A stretch of DNA of 64,000 bases from Streptomyces cyaneofuscatus (GTDB lineage Bacteria > Actinomycetota > Actinomycetes > Streptomycetales > Streptomycetaceae). Below, in pieces: positions 37,006 to 48,201 of the stretch. The notes below the pieces were generated by a model. That model saw only the letters and a program-made list of their open reading frames with translations, was not told the origin of the DNA and made no database searches. The position numbers and the translations under genes were made by a program. Location of the stretch: assembly GCF_000718135.1 (NCBI RefSeq), contig NZ_JOEM01000028.1, positions 10,770 to 74,769 on the forward strand. The letters run 5' to 3'. The number at the start of each line of letters is the position of its first letter. Positions within the stretch are counted from its first letter, which is position 1.

Positions 37006-37866
37006 GTGAGCGAACCGCGGTCCGCCCCGACCGTGGGCCAGGTCGTGCTCGGCAAGCGCCTGCAGGATCTGCGGGAGCGCGTCGGCCTGACCCGTGACCA
37101 GGCGGCGAAGGTGCTCAGGGTCGCTCCCGCGACGATACGCAGGATGGAGACGGCCGAGGTCGGCCTCAAGATCCCCTATGTCCAGCTGCTGCTGAAGGCC
37201 TACGGCATCGCCGACGACGAGGCCGAGGCCTTCGTCGACCTGGCCGAGGAGGCGAACAAGCCGGGCTGGTGGCAGCGGTTCCACGACGTCCTGCCCGACT
37301 GGTTCAGCATGTACGTCAGCCTGGAGGGCGCAGCGAGCCTGCTGCGCATGTACGAGCCGCACTTCGTCCCCGGGCTGCTCCAGACCGAGGACTACGCGCG
37401 CTCCGTGATGCGCACCGGAGCCGTCGGCCAGACCCGGCCCGAGGACATCGAACGCCATGTGGCGCTGCGCATGGAGCGTCAGTCGCTACTCGCCAAGGAG
37501 GACGCCCCCCGGCTCTGGGTGATCATGGACGAGACCGTCCTGCGGCGGCCGGTGGGCGGCCCCCAGGTGATGCGCGCCCAGATCGACAAGCTGCTCGAAG
37601 CCACCGAGCTGCCCCATGTCACCCTGCAGATCGCGGAATTCGCGAGCGGCCACCACCCGGGCACCTACGGGCCGTTCGTCCTCTTCCGGTTCGCCGTACC
37701 CGAACTTCCGGACATGGTCTTCAGCGAGTACCTCACCGGAGCGGTCTACTTCGACGCCCGGCCCGAGGTCGCCTCGTACCTCGAAGTCATGGACCGCATG
37801 GCGGCTCAGGCCGCAACTGCACAACGCACGAAGGAAATCCTCCGGGACTTCCGCAAGGAGCTGTGA
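37006..37866 (+). CDS. XRE/DUF5753 transcriptional regulator (WhiJ/AbaA-OrfB-like)
   Basis: A 286-residue regulator. The N-terminal helix-turn-helix (about 18-70) contains LTRDQAAKVLRVAPATIRRMETAE. The DUF5753 domain follows, with the hallmark FVPGLLQTEDYARSVM and a VTLQIAEFASGHHPGTYGPF segment. GTG 37006 is chosen because GGGGAGG lies 6 bases upstream; the longer frame is poorly supported. It is followed by a DUF397 gene in a shared-base overlap (TGATG). Such pairs control development and antibiotic production in Streptomyces. They behave like DNA-binding protein and antagonist. Confidence 0.92.
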   Translation: MSEPRSAPTVGQVVLGKRLQDLRERVGLTRDQAAKVLRVAPATIRRMETAEVGLKIPYVQLLLKAYGIADDEAEAFVDLAEEANKPGWWQRFHDVLPDWFSMYVSLEGAASLLRMYEPHFVPGLLQTEDYARSVMRTGAVGQTRPEDIERHVALRMERQSLLAKEDAPRLWVIMDETVLRRPVGGPQVMRAQIDKLLEATELPHVTLQIAEFASGHHPGTYGPFVLFRFAVPELPDMVFSEYLTGAVYFDARPEVASYLEVMDRMAAQAATAQRTKEILRDFRKEL

Positions 37867-38102
37867 TGAACCATATATACAACGGCATGCCGGCCGCCGA
37901 CCTCGGCTCCGAAGGCTGGTACAAGCCCTGGAGCGGCGGCAACGGGGGCAACTGCATCGAGGCCATGAAGCTCGCGGACGGCCGGGTCGCGGTGCGCCAG
38001 TCCGCCGATCCGGACGGCCCCGCGCTCATCTACTCCAACGGCGAGATCGCCGCGTTCATCCAGGGTGCCAAGGCGGGCCAGGCGGATTTCCTTCTCACCT
38101 GA
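37866..38102 (+). CDS. DUF397 small protein, partner of the XRE regulator
   Basis: A 78-residue acidic protein with the DUF397 pattern: SEGWYKPWSGGNGGNCIEAM, VAVRQSADPDGPALIY and FIQGAKAGQADFL. DUF397 genes accompany XRE/DUF5753 genes in Streptomyces and their products are thought to modulate the regulator. The ATG shares a base with the upstream stop. Confidence 0.92.
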   Translation: MNHIYNGMPAADLGSEGWYKPWSGGNGGNCIEAMKLADGRVAVRQSADPDGPALIYSNGEIAAFIQGAKAGQADFLLT

Positions 38103-38147
38103 CGCACTACCACTTATGCTGTCCGACCCCTATCCACGGAGTGCGCC

Positions 38148-38957
38148 ATGACCGGGCAAGACCCTCAGGCCATCGAGATCGACACGAGCAAGCCGCATCC
38201 CGCCCGGATGTACGACTGGTTCCTCGGCGGCAAGGACAACTACCCGGTCGACGAGCAGATGGCCCGCCAGCTGCTCCAACTGGACGCCCGGGGGCGGGAC
38301 ATGGCCCGGGTCAACCGCGCCTTCATGCACCGGGCCACCCGCTGGCTCGCCGAGAGGGGCGTACGCCAGTTCCTGGACATCGGCACCGGTATACCCACCG
38401 AGCCGAACCTCCACCAGGTCGCCCAGCAGACCGCGCCCGACGCGCGGATCGTCTACTGCGACAACGACCCGATCGTCCTCGCCCACGCGGCGGCCCTGCT
38501 GCGCTCCACCCCCGAGGGCGCCACCGAGTACATCCAGGCCGACGCCCGCAAGCCCGAGACCATCCTGGCCGCGGCCGGCAAGGTCCTGGACTTCGAGAAG
38601 CCGATCGCGCTCTCCCTGCTGGCCCTGCTGCACTTCATCGACGACGAGGACGGCGCGGCCGAGCTGGTCGACAAGCTCGTCGACCAGCTCCCCTCCGGCA
38701 GCTATCTGGTGCTCTCGCACACCACCGGCGACTTCAACCCGGAGGGCGCCGCGCAGGCACGGGCCATGTACAAGGAGCGCGGGATGACCCTGCGCCCCCG
38801 CTCGCGCGCCGAGCTCACCGCCTTCTTCGACGGCCTGGAGCTCGTCGAGCCGGGCGTCTCGCTCTCCGCCGACTGGCGGCCGGAGCTCGGCGAGGTCATC
38901 GACGTACCGGGTGACGAGCCGATCCCGGGCTACGCGGGAGTCGCGCGCAAGCCCTGA
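38148..38957 (+). CDS. SAM-dependent methyltransferase, DUF574 family
   Basis: A 269-residue protein of the DUF574/Methyltransf_19 type. The N-terminal signature HPARMYDWFLGGKDNYPVD is typical. The SAM-binding loop is FLDIGTGIP, with DNDPIVLAHA after it and SLLALLHFIDDED later. The family is abundant in actinomycetes and often lies near XRE/DUF397 modules, as here; its substrates are mostly unknown. Its last 28 bases overlap the convergent cupin gene. Confidence 0.9.
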   Translation: MTGQDPQAIEIDTSKPHPARMYDWFLGGKDNYPVDEQMARQLLQLDARGRDMARVNRAFMHRATRWLAERGVRQFLDIGTGIPTEPNLHQVAQQTAPDARIVYCDNDPIVLAHAAALLRSTPEGATEYIQADARKPETILAAAGKVLDFEKPIALSLLALLHFIDDEDGAAELVDKLVDQLPSGSYLVLSHTTGDFNPEGAAQARAMYKERGMTLRPRSRAELTAFFDGLELVEPGVSLSADWRPELGEVIDVPGDEPIPGYAGVARKP

Positions 38958-39385
38958 AGCCGGTCCGTGAGCGCGTGGCCCGTCGTCGCGTCCACATGGT
39001 CCGGTACGGGGTCGTGGGCGTCGCCCACCGTCGACGTACCGGAGGGCTCGAAGAGCAGCAGGGAGGCACCGTCCGCCGCGTACGGGCGGTGCCAGGTCCC
39101 ACGCGGCACGACGAAGACCGCGCCCCGGGGGAGCGTCACGGTCCGCTCGTCCTCCGGCCCGTCCCCGTCGCGCAGGGCGATGTCCAGCTCGCCCTCCACC
39201 ACCAGGAAGAACTCGTCCGTGTTCTCGTGCACATGCCAGACGTGCTCGCCGTGGACCTTGGCGACGCGTACGTCGTAGTCGTTGACGCGGGTCATGATGT
39301 GCGGGCTCCACAGCGCGTCGAAGGAGCCGAGGGCATCGTCGATCAGGATGGGTTCGGTGGCAGGTCGTGCCGTGTCCGTGGTCAT
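38930..39385 (-). CDS. Cupin-domain protein
   Basis: A 151-residue single-domain cupin. The first cupin motif is visible as HVWHVHENTDEFFLVVEGEL, with the His/Glu metal ligands, and the second as PRGTWHRPYA. The function of such proteins varies (isomerase, dioxygenase, binding). The ATG at 39385 is preferred over a longer frame. It is divergent from the GlxA-type regulator (53 bases between starts), a common regulator-target arrangement. Confidence 0.85.
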   Translation of the reverse strand: MTTDTARPATEPILIDDALGSFDALWSPHIMTRVNDYDVRVAKVHGEHVWHVHENTDEFFLVVEGELDIALRDGDGPEDERTVTLPRGAVFVVPRGTWHRPYAADGASLLLFEPSGTSTVGDAHDPVPDHVDATTGHALTDRLQGLRATPA

Positions 39386-39437
39386 GTGCCCATGGTCGGC
39401 ACTGGACCGCAGCACCCGTGAGTGCTACGAATCGCAT

Positions 39438-40439
39438 ATGGCGAAAGAATCCTCGCACCGGACCCCGCACCGGAGCTCCCACCGGAACGCGCACCGGGTC
39501 GTCATGATCGTGTCGGCCGGCTCGAACCCCTTCGAAATGGGCGTGGCGACCGAGCTCTTCGGCCTGCGCCGCCCCGAGCTGCCCGTGGACTGGTACGACT
39601 TCGCGCTCTGCTCGCCCACCCCCACGGTCCGGATGCACGCGGGCTTCTTCCAGCTCTCCGGCGTCCGCGGGCTCGACGCCGTGGACCGCGCCGACACCGT
39701 CATCGTCCCCAACCGGCCCGACCCGCTGGAGGACGCCGGGCCGGAGGTCCTGGCGGCGATCCGGCGCGCCGCCGAGCGCGGCGCCCGGCTGGTCAGCTTC
39801 TGCACCGGGACGTTCACACTCGCCGCCGCAGGCGTTCTGGACGGCCGGCGCGCCACCACGCACTGGCGCTGGGCGGAGGCGTTCACCGCCCGGTACCCGC
39901 AGGTGGACCTCCGGCCCGACGTGCTCTTCGTCGACGACGGACAGGTGATCACCGCGGCGGGCAGCGCAGCCGCCCTGGACACCTCACTCCACCTCGTCCG
40001 CGCCGACCACGGGGCCGAGATCGCGGCGGCCGTCAGCAGGCGACTGGTCCACCCGGCGCACCGGGACGGCGGTCAGCGCCAGTTCATCGAGCACCCGCTG
40101 CCCGAGGTCGCCGACGCCTCGCTCGCCCCGCTCCTGGACTGGGCCGCCGAGCACCTGACCGAGGGCCTGGACGTGTCCGCGCTCGCCGCCCGCGCGGCCG
40201 TCAGCCCCGCCACCCTCCACCGCCGCTTCCGGGCCCAGCTCGGCACCACCCCGCTGGCCTGGCTGACCGAGCAGCGGACCACCCTGGCCTGCCGCCTCAT
40301 GGAGCGCGGCGAGGACCGTCTCGACGTGATCGCCCGCACCTGCGGCCTCGGCACGGCGACCAACCTGCGGACGCAACTCCGCCGCCGTACGGGGCTGACG
40401 CCCACGGAGTACCGCAGCCGGTTCGCGGCGGGGCGCTGA
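39438..40439 (+). CDS. GlxA-family transcriptional regulator (DJ-1/PfpI + AraC)
   Basis: A 333-residue regulator. The N-terminal DJ-1/PfpI-like domain (about 20-190) has the nucleophile-elbow region VSFCTGTFTLAAAGVLDGR, and the C-terminal AraC domain (about 235-330) has two helix-turn-helices (LDVSALAARAAVSPATLHRRF; DRLDVIARTCGLGTATNLRTQL). The ATG at 39438 is assigned because the shorter protein starts just before the conserved domain. It may control the divergent cupin gene. Confidence 0.88.
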   Translation: MAKESSHRTPHRSSHRNAHRVVMIVSAGSNPFEMGVATELFGLRRPELPVDWYDFALCSPTPTVRMHAGFFQLSGVRGLDAVDRADTVIVPNRPDPLEDAGPEVLAAIRRAAERGARLVSFCTGTFTLAAAGVLDGRRATTHWRWAEAFTARYPQVDLRPDVLFVDDGQVITAAGSAAALDTSLHLVRADHGAEIAAAVSRRLVHPAHRDGGQRQFIEHPLPEVADASLAPLLDWAAEHLTEGLDVSALAARAAVSPATLHRRFRAQLGTTPLAWLTEQRTTLACRLMERGEDRLDVIARTCGLGTATNLRTQLRRRTGLTPTEYRSRFAAGR

Positions 40440-40519
40440 GGGGACGGGGCGTCCAGCGGCAGGAGGGCGAGCGGACGGGGCGGGGCACCGGCCCCGTACG
40501 CCCAGGCCACAATGGACCC

Positions 40520-40963
40520 ATGTCACGACGCACCTCCCGCCCCCGGCAGCCCGCCGCCCCGCAGGCCCCGCGCATCACCCCCGCCTCGCCCTGCCCCTGC
40601 GGCCTGACCGCGACGTACGGGGAGTGCTGCGGCCGCTTCCACTCCGGCAGCGCCGCAGCCCCGACCTGCGAGGCCCTGATGCGCTCCCGGTACGCGGCCT
40701 TCGCCGTCCAGGACGCGGCGTACCTCCTGCGCACCTGGCACCCCGAGACCCGGCCGCCGGGCGTCGACTTCGACCCCGCGATGCGGTGGACGGGGCTGGA
40801 GATCCTGGAGACCACCGAGGGCACCGCCTTCCACACCACGGGGACCGTCACCTTCCGCGCCCACTACACCGACGACGGGCGCCCCGACTCCCTCCACGAG
40901 CACAGCCGCTTCGTCCGCCACGAGGGCGCCTGGGTCTACGCGACGGCGGTCTTCGTCGACTGA
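40520..40963 (+). CDS. YchJ-like SEC-C motif protein (UPF0225)
   Basis: A 147-residue protein with the zinc-binding start PCPCG...YGECCGRFHSG (C-x-C and CCGRFH) typical of YchJ/UPF0225, followed by an NTF2-like cystatin fold (ALMRSRYAAFAVQDAAYLLRTWHP, WTGLEIL and VTFRAHY). The length matches the family. The function is not established. It lies 80 bases after the GlxA-type gene and 68 before an acetyltransferase, all in one direction. Confidence 0.88.
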   Translation: MSRRTSRPRQPAAPQAPRITPASPCPCGLTATYGECCGRFHSGSAAAPTCEALMRSRYAAFAVQDAAYLLRTWHPETRPPGVDFDPAMRWTGLEILETTEGTAFHTTGTVTFRAHYTDDGRPDSLHEHSRFVRHEGAWVYATAVFVD

Positions 40964-41031
40964 GACCGGGCCGGCGGTACGACCCCGTAAACCCTTTCCC
41001 ACCAGGGCGGAAGGCCCCGTACGATCCGCGT

Positions 41032-41622
41032 ATGAACGAGGACGAAGCCGAAGCGCCGTACGCCGGGCGGCAACGGTTCTGGCGCGGCGAGCACCTGGCC
41101 TTCACCCCCATGGAGCCGGACGACGCCGAGCTGATCCAGCACTGGCGCGCCGACCCGGTCGCCGCCCAGGAGATCGGCGTGTGGCCCGGACCGCTCCACG
41201 AGCTCCACGAGCGGCTCGTCTCCTACGTCGAGGACCGCACCCGCGACGACTTCCTCATCCTGCTCCCGGACGACACCCCCATCGGCCACATAGCCCTCAC
41301 CGACGAGGACTTCGTCGACGGCACCGCCGAGGCCTGTCTCCTGCTCGCCCCCGAGCACCGCTCCAACGGGTACGGCGCCGACGCGCTCGCCGCCCTGACC
41401 GACCTGGCCTTCGGCGAACTGCCCCTGCACCGCGTGGAAGCCGTCACCCACACCGGGAACGCGGCAGCTCTCGCCACCCTGAAGAGGGCCGGGTTCACAC
41501 AGGAGGGCGTACGCCGGTCCTCCTGCCTGCACCGGGGCCGCCGCCACGACAGCGCGCTCCTCGCCCTGCTCCGTACGGAGTGGGAGGCGCAGACCCGCCC
41601 CCGGGCCTGGGACCACGTCTGA
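41032..41622 (+). CDS. GNAT acetyltransferase, RimJ/RimL type
   Basis: A 196-residue acetyltransferase. The motifs are the substrate-side LIQHWRADPVAAQEIGVWPG, the acetyl-CoA loop LLAPEHRSNGYGADAL and the C-terminal TGNAAALATLKRAGFTQEG typical of RimJ/RimL N-terminal or small-molecule acetyltransferases. The ATG at 41032 lies after a 68-base gap. The acceptor is unknown. Confidence 0.85.
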   Translation: MNEDEAEAPYAGRQRFWRGEHLAFTPMEPDDAELIQHWRADPVAAQEIGVWPGPLHELHERLVSYVEDRTRDDFLILLPDDTPIGHIALTDEDFVDGTAEACLLLAPEHRSNGYGADALAALTDLAFGELPLHRVEAVTHTGNAAALATLKRAGFTQEGVRRSSCLHRGRRHDSALLALLRTEWEAQTRPRAWDHV

Positions 41623-41631
41623 CCCGAGGGA

Positions 41632-43782
<2,151 letters not shown>

Positions 43783-44628
43783 TCAGCCGATCAGCGAGGC
43801 GACCGACGCCTTCAGCCGCGCGATGAACGCCTCCCGGAGCTCCTCGTCCACCCGGTCCAGCGAGAGGTACGGATTGAGGTCCTCCAGCTCCACGAGGAGC
43901 AGCTCGCCCTCCTCCGTACGGCAGGCGTCGACCCGCTGGATGCCGTGGCCGAGCGCGTTCCACTCGATGAAGCGCCGTGCGAACGCCAGGTCCGCCGCGT
44001 CGGCCGCGTACGGCTCCAGCACCCACCGCCGCTCCGGGTCCGGCGCGTACAGCGCGTACTGGAAGTCGTGGTCGACGAAGTAGAAGGACACCTCGTGGCG
44101 GAAGTCGACCCGGGGCTGCACGAGCAGCACGCCCTCGGCCTCCCGCTCCAGCTCGCCCGCGACCTCCGCCCCGCCGACGAACCGCAGCCCCACCGAGTCC
44201 GCCCCCAGCTTCGGCTTGACCGCGTACACCCCGGCCTCGGGCAGCAGCCCCAGATCCGCCGCCCGGTCCACCGTGGGGATCACCGGGAACCCGGCCCGGC
44301 TCAGCTCCACCAGATACCCCTTGCCCGCCATGTCCCCCCGCCCGTCCAGCGGGTTGTAGACCGGCACGCCCAGCTCCAGTGCCCGCGCGCGGAACGCGTC
44401 GTACGCCTCCTGGTAGTGCAGGACGGGCCCGCTGTTGCGTACGAGGACGAGATCGAAGCGGTCCAGCAGCGCGGCCGCGTCCCGGGGGTGGCAGAGCGCG
44501 ACGTCGAACGCCTCGCGCAGCCGGGCTGCCAGGAAGATGTCCTCGTCGCAGTAACGCCGCCCGCGCGCCTCGTAGGTGAGATCGGTGACGAGGAGGAGGG
44601 CGGGGCGGGGGCCGACGGGGGCGGTCAT
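43783..44628 (-). CDS. ATP-grasp domain protein (glutathione-synthetase/RimK-like)
   Basis: A 281-residue enzyme of the ATP-grasp fold. It has the N-terminal Rossmann-like domain (LLLVTDLTYEARG; LVLVRNSGPVLHY) and the central KPKLGADSVGLRFV nucleotide-binding strands, then RHEVSFYFVDHDFQYALY and a metal-binding ELLLVELEDLNPYLSL near the C-terminus. ATP-grasp enzymes join a carboxylate to an amine or thiol. It is 57 bases from the DHA2 exporter gene on the same strand. Coupling of an amide-ligase-like gene to an exporter hints at making and exporting a small molecule or peptide. Confidence 0.82.
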   Translation of the reverse strand: MTAPVGPRPALLLVTDLTYEARGRRYCDEDIFLAARLREAFDVALCHPRDAAALLDRFDLVLVRNSGPVLHYQEAYDAFRARALELGVPVYNPLDGRGDMAGKGYLVELSRAGFPVIPTVDRAADLGLLPEAGVYAVKPKLGADSVGLRFVGGAEVAGELEREAEGVLLVQPRVDFRHEVSFYFVDHDFQYALYAPDPERRWVLEPYAADAADLAFARRFIEWNALGHGIQRVDACRTEEGELLLVELEDLNPYLSLDRVDEELREAFIARLKASVASLIG

Positions 44629-44744
44629 GGCTTCTCCGGGGTGAGCGTGAGGGAGCGGACGCTCACTATCCCTGACGGCCCCGCCCAGGTCCCCGCCGGG
44701 CCCCGCTCCGCCACCGGACCCCGGCCCGCCGCGCCCGTGTCAGG

Positions 44745-45008
44745 TCAGGAGAACGAGCCGGGACCCACCGCCAGCCGGGGGTGGTGAGCGGCCAGCACCT
44801 TGTTGGCGCGCGCCAGCTCGGCGAGGGCCTGTTCGCGGTCGGCCTGGTCCTCGATGCCCAGCCGGGGCCCCCGGAACCTGCGGACCTCGCGGGCCGCGCA
44901 GTCGGCCTCGAACTCCGCCTCCAGGATGTGCGGCGGGATGCACGAGCCGATCAGCGCGGCGACCCGGTCCGGGATCGGCACGGGGACGAGGAGGTGCGAG
45001 GCGGTCAT
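44745..45008 (-). CDS. Small hypothetical protein
   Basis: An 87-residue acidic protein with no signal peptide, membrane segment or family I recognise. The start ATG at 45008 is supported by GAGAGGG upstream. A hydrophobic N-terminal half (HLLVPVPIPDRVAALIGSCIPPHILEAEF) precedes a charged helix (LGIEDQADREQALAELARANK). It lies 116 bases upstream of the ATP-grasp gene, on the same strand, and may share its transcript. Confidence 0.6.
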   Translation of the reverse strand: MTASHLLVPVPIPDRVAALIGSCIPPHILEAEFEADCAAREVRRFRGPRLGIEDQADREQALAELARANKVLAAHHPRLAVGPGSFS

Positions 45009-45209
45009 GGGGCGTTCCCTCTCGGATGGTTGGCCAGGAGGCGGTACGTGGGTGCTGCCGCCGGATGAGCGGCAGACCCCTCCTTGTGTACGGGACGCGG
45101 TTCCGGGTTTCTCGTCGGATACGTCTCCGTGTCGCAACCGTTTGGGACTGACCGTCTATTTCGCCTTACGCACGGGTAAGTTGACCTGTCGCGCCAAACA
45201 TGATCCGGA

Positions 45210-46424
45210 TCAGGGGGATGTGCCGGCCGAGCGGGCGCGCAGCCGCAGGGCGCGGAGCACGGCCTCCGTCGCGAAACGGCTTTCCGGGTCGACGAGTTGA
45301 TCACCGAAGATGGTCTCCAGGCTGCGCATGCGGTAGCGCACGGTCTGCGGGTGCACATCGAGCAGTTCGCCCATCTGGGCCGCCGTGCCCCGGGTGTCGA
45401 GCCAGATCCGCAGTGTCTCGATCAGCCGCTCACGGCGGGTGTTGCTGATCCCCGCCACGGCGGCCAGTTCCCGCTGGGCGAGCTGGTCGAGCAGGGCGGG
45501 GTCGGAGAGCAGCCACAGGGTGATGAGGTGGTCCTCGCAGCGGATCAGCGGGGCGTCGTCGATCACGCCGGAGTCGACGAGCTCCAGCACCCGGCGGGCC
45601 CAGCGGATCGAGTCGCAGGCCAGGGCGGTCGGGACGGTCAGCCCGATCGCCGCGTGGCCGGCGGGGAGGGCCTGTTCCAGCATGGATCTTCGCGCGTCGT
45701 TCAGGGGGCCGGGGACGAGTAAGTGCGGCTGGGGGTCGCTGAGATCGAGGAGGAGGTCCCGGTCGGCGCTGAGCCGGTCGAGGGCGGCCGGGGCGCGGAC
45801 GGCGACCAGGGTGACCTCGTCGGGCAGCGCCCAGCCGGTCTGCTCGCAGAGGTCGGCGATGGCGCTGCGGGGGGCGGGGCGCCCGGCGAGGATGAGGTGG
45901 AGCAGACGCCGGCGCAGCGCCTCGCTCTGCTCCCCGGACTGCGACTGGACCTCCAGGAAGCCCTCGCGGGAGAGCGATTCCAGTTCGTCGACATAGGCGA
46001 AGAGCGCGTCGGCGAAGCTGAGCATCAGGGTGGGGGAGAGGTGGTAGCTCTGGCCCACCTTCTTGGCCCGCCGCAGCGCCACCCGCGCGCCGAGCCGGTA
46101 GGCGCCCTGGAGGGTGTCCATCGTCCGCCCCTCGTACGCCTCGAACCGCCCGAACCGCCGGCACATGTCGTCCCGAAGCGTGGTGGGGGTGGTGGGCTCG
46201 GCCACCAGGTCGACGAAGGAGGCGAGGCTCTGCTCGACGCCCACCCGGATGGCCTGGCCGTTCGGGCCGTCCAGCAGCCGGGCGTATTCCGGATAGGCGC
46301 GGGTGACCTCCACGCCGATTTCCTTGATGAGGCTGGGGAGTTCGGGCCGCATGATCGCGGCGAATTCCTGGGGGAGCGGCCCCAGGGGGTCATCGGTGTC
46401 CAACGGCTGTATGAGGTGTGCCAT
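45210..46424 (-). CDS. PucR-type transcriptional regulator, contains a TTA codon
   Basis: A 404-residue regulator. The C-terminal PucR helix-turn-helix (about 350-395) has TLRIWLDTRGTAAQMGELLDVHPQTVRYRMRSLE; the N-terminal part is long and helical (RsbR-like), with a middle GGDEF-like PucR domain. The ATG at 46424 is supported by GAGGGG 7 bases upstream. Its last codons precede a 201-base gap. One leucine codon is TTA (reverse complement of 45720-45722), so translation should need bldA. The gene is divergent from the first secreted protein of the mce region, which it probably controls. Confidence 0.88.
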   Translation of the reverse strand: MAHLIQPLDTDDPLGPLPQEFAAIMRPELPSLIKEIGVEVTRAYPEYARLLDGPNGQAIRVGVEQSLASFVDLVAEPTTPTTLRDDMCRRFGRFEAYEGRTMDTLQGAYRLGARVALRRAKKVGQSYHLSPTLMLSFADALFAYVDELESLSREGFLEVQSQSGEQSEALRRRLLHLILAGRPAPRSAIADLCEQTGWALPDEVTLVAVRAPAALDRLSADRDLLLDLSDPQPHLLVPGPLNDARRSMLEQALPAGHAAIGLTVPTALACDSIRWARRVLELVDSGVIDDAPLIRCEDHLITLWLLSDPALLDQLAQRELAAVAGISNTRRERLIETLRIWLDTRGTAAQMGELLDVHPQTVRYRMRSLETIFGDQLVDPESRFATEAVLRALRLRARSAGTSP

Positions 46425-47066
46425 GCCATGTCCCCTCTGCTCTCGGCGCCCGGTGGTGGGGTGAGACGGTGGGGGAAAGCGCTCCCACGAACCGACAGGT
46501 GTGTACCAAGTCCGCGACGAAGATAGACCACGGAACAGGCACTGCACACCACTTGGACAAGATCGGGGTGCAGGGGGCACGCATCGTGTCCATGCGGTGC
46601 GACTTACGCGCAGGTCGGACGGTACTGCGCGCTTTCGGACAATGAATTTCGGCCGCATGCTCCGGCGGTGACAAGAGCCGCTACCAGGCCCGTGGCGTCG
46701 TCCGGGGCCGTTCCCGGCCCGGCGCGGGGGGCCGGTTCCGGCGGCCGGCCGGTATTCCGGCGCCGCCGGATGCGCATTCCTTGATAAGGGGGTGACCCCC
46801 GGTTACTCATTTACGGATCAAAAACAGGGCCGCGCAAAAATTCTTGGCCGGACGGATTGTGTGGCTGTGTTTCCCGCGAGTAACATCACGCTTCGTTCAA
46901 TTCGGACATGAAATCTGCCCGAAATTTGACGCTCAGATCTTCCTCCCCCGGGTCCACCCCGCGGCTCCATCACCGCCGACGAATGCGTCGTGGTGCGGGC
47001 ATGCGTCGGAGAACCGGTCAACTTCGCGCACGAGGCCGCAACCCGGCGGCCGAAAGAGGGGACGAC
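46425..47066. promoter_or_regulatory. Divergent control region between PucR and the secreted-protein/mce block
   Basis: This 642-base region is notably AT-rich (46500-46650 and 46780-46960) and has no credible coding frame. A perfect palindrome, GGGGGT-G-ACCCCC, lies at 46788-46800. GTTACTC (46802-46808) and its complement GAGTAAC (46878-46884) form a long-spaced dyad. These are plausible sites for PucR or another regulator of the secreted-protein and mce genes. No -35/-10 pair is convincing. Confidence 0.5.
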
Positions 47067-47999
47067 ATGAGATCCGTTTCCAACCGCACCCGCATAGGGC
47101 TGCTCGCGGCATTCACCGCCTTCAGCGCCGTGCTCTCCACCGGTTCGGCCGCCGCGGCGACCGAACTCAACGGCGACTGGGCGCCGTTCGACCGCTGCCC
47201 GGTGGACGCGCCCGCCATGCTCGCGGCGGACGGCATCACGAATATCGCCACCTGTATCTCGTCGAGCTCGGTCACCGGCTCCATCACCCTCGGCAAGAGC
47301 CAGGTCCCCACCGGCAACAGCGATCTGCAGCTCGGCGTCATCCAGCACAGCAACGGCACCACCACCCTGGTGGCGCCCCCCGAGGGCGCGCTCACCGCCG
47401 ACCCGGCCCAGGTCCCCGGAGGGCTGCTCGGGCTGATGTGCCCCAGTGCCATCCCCTTCGTCTCCGCGATCTGCCGCCAGCTGACGGACAACAACCTCAA
47501 CCGGATCACGGCCACGATCGAACCGGCCGGTGCGCCGCGGGACTTCAACATGGTGGCGGCCTTCTCCACCGGCGAGCCCATCCTCACCCTGCCGGTCCGC
47601 ATCCACCTGAAGAACCCGTTCCTCGGCGACAAGTGCTACATCGGCACCACCGCCAACCCCGTGCTCCTGAAGCCGCAGAACCTGAACGCGCCGACCCTGT
47701 CGCTCCAGCGGTTCGCGGCCGACGGAACCCCGGACGACGAGGGTGAGATGGGCCGCTACACCTTCGCCGGCGCCGACCAGGGCGACGCCACGTTCGCCGT
47801 CCCGGGGGCGAGCGGCTGCGGAGCCGGTCTCCTGGACTGGGCGGTGAACCTCAAGACCGGTCTTCCGTCGGCCGCCGGGAAGAACGGCGTGAAGCTCAAC
47901 AACACCTCGACCTACTTCGGCAGCCCCTACGACCCGGCCGGCCTGGCGCCGAACGAGGGCCGGAAGCTGTCGGAATTCTGGCACTCCGCGAAGCGGTAG
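47067..47999 (+). CDS. Secreted protein upstream of the mce operon (1)
   Basis: A 310-residue secreted protein. The signal peptide (1-31) has a basic N-terminus, a hydrophobic core and a cleavage site near GSAAAATEL. The mature protein is beta-rich, with seven cysteines that could form disulfides (ITNIATC, GLMCPSA, AICRQL, DKCYIG, SGCGAG). I recognise no enzyme family. GAGGGG just before the ATG supports the start. It is the first of three secreted proteins between the PucR gene and the mce ATPase, so a role in the Mce system is inferred from position. Confidence 0.82.
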   Translation: MRSVSNRTRIGLLAAFTAFSAVLSTGSAAAATELNGDWAPFDRCPVDAPAMLAADGITNIATCISSSSVTGSITLGKSQVPTGNSDLQLGVIQHSNGTTTLVAPPEGALTADPAQVPGGLLGLMCPSAIPFVSAICRQLTDNNLNRITATIEPAGAPRDFNMVAAFSTGEPILTLPVRIHLKNPFLGDKCYIGTTANPVLLKPQNLNAPTLSLQRFAADGTPDDEGEMGRYTFAGADQGDATFAVPGASGCGAGLLDWAVNLKTGLPSAAGKNGVKLNNTSTYFGSPYDPAGLAPNEGRKLSEFWHSAKR

Positions 48000-48201
48000 C
48001 GGCCGACGCCCTCCATTCCCCCGAGGGCCTTGCAGAACCGGCATAAGGAGGTGGTGCGAAAGCCGCCCGACCGCTCCTCGGTGAAGGCGGACCGAAAAGA
48101 ATAGCCGCGCCTTCTCCAGTCCAGTTCGAAGCGTGCCGCCCGGATTTCCCGGGCGCGCGTCCACTCGTATCCCCAACGGGACAAGAAAAGGGAGTCATTC
48201 C

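Noticed and set aside
46418..46810. Small frames in the PucR upstream region
   Set aside because: Short, AT-rich, with no supported ribosome binding site or family features; better explained as regulatory DNA.
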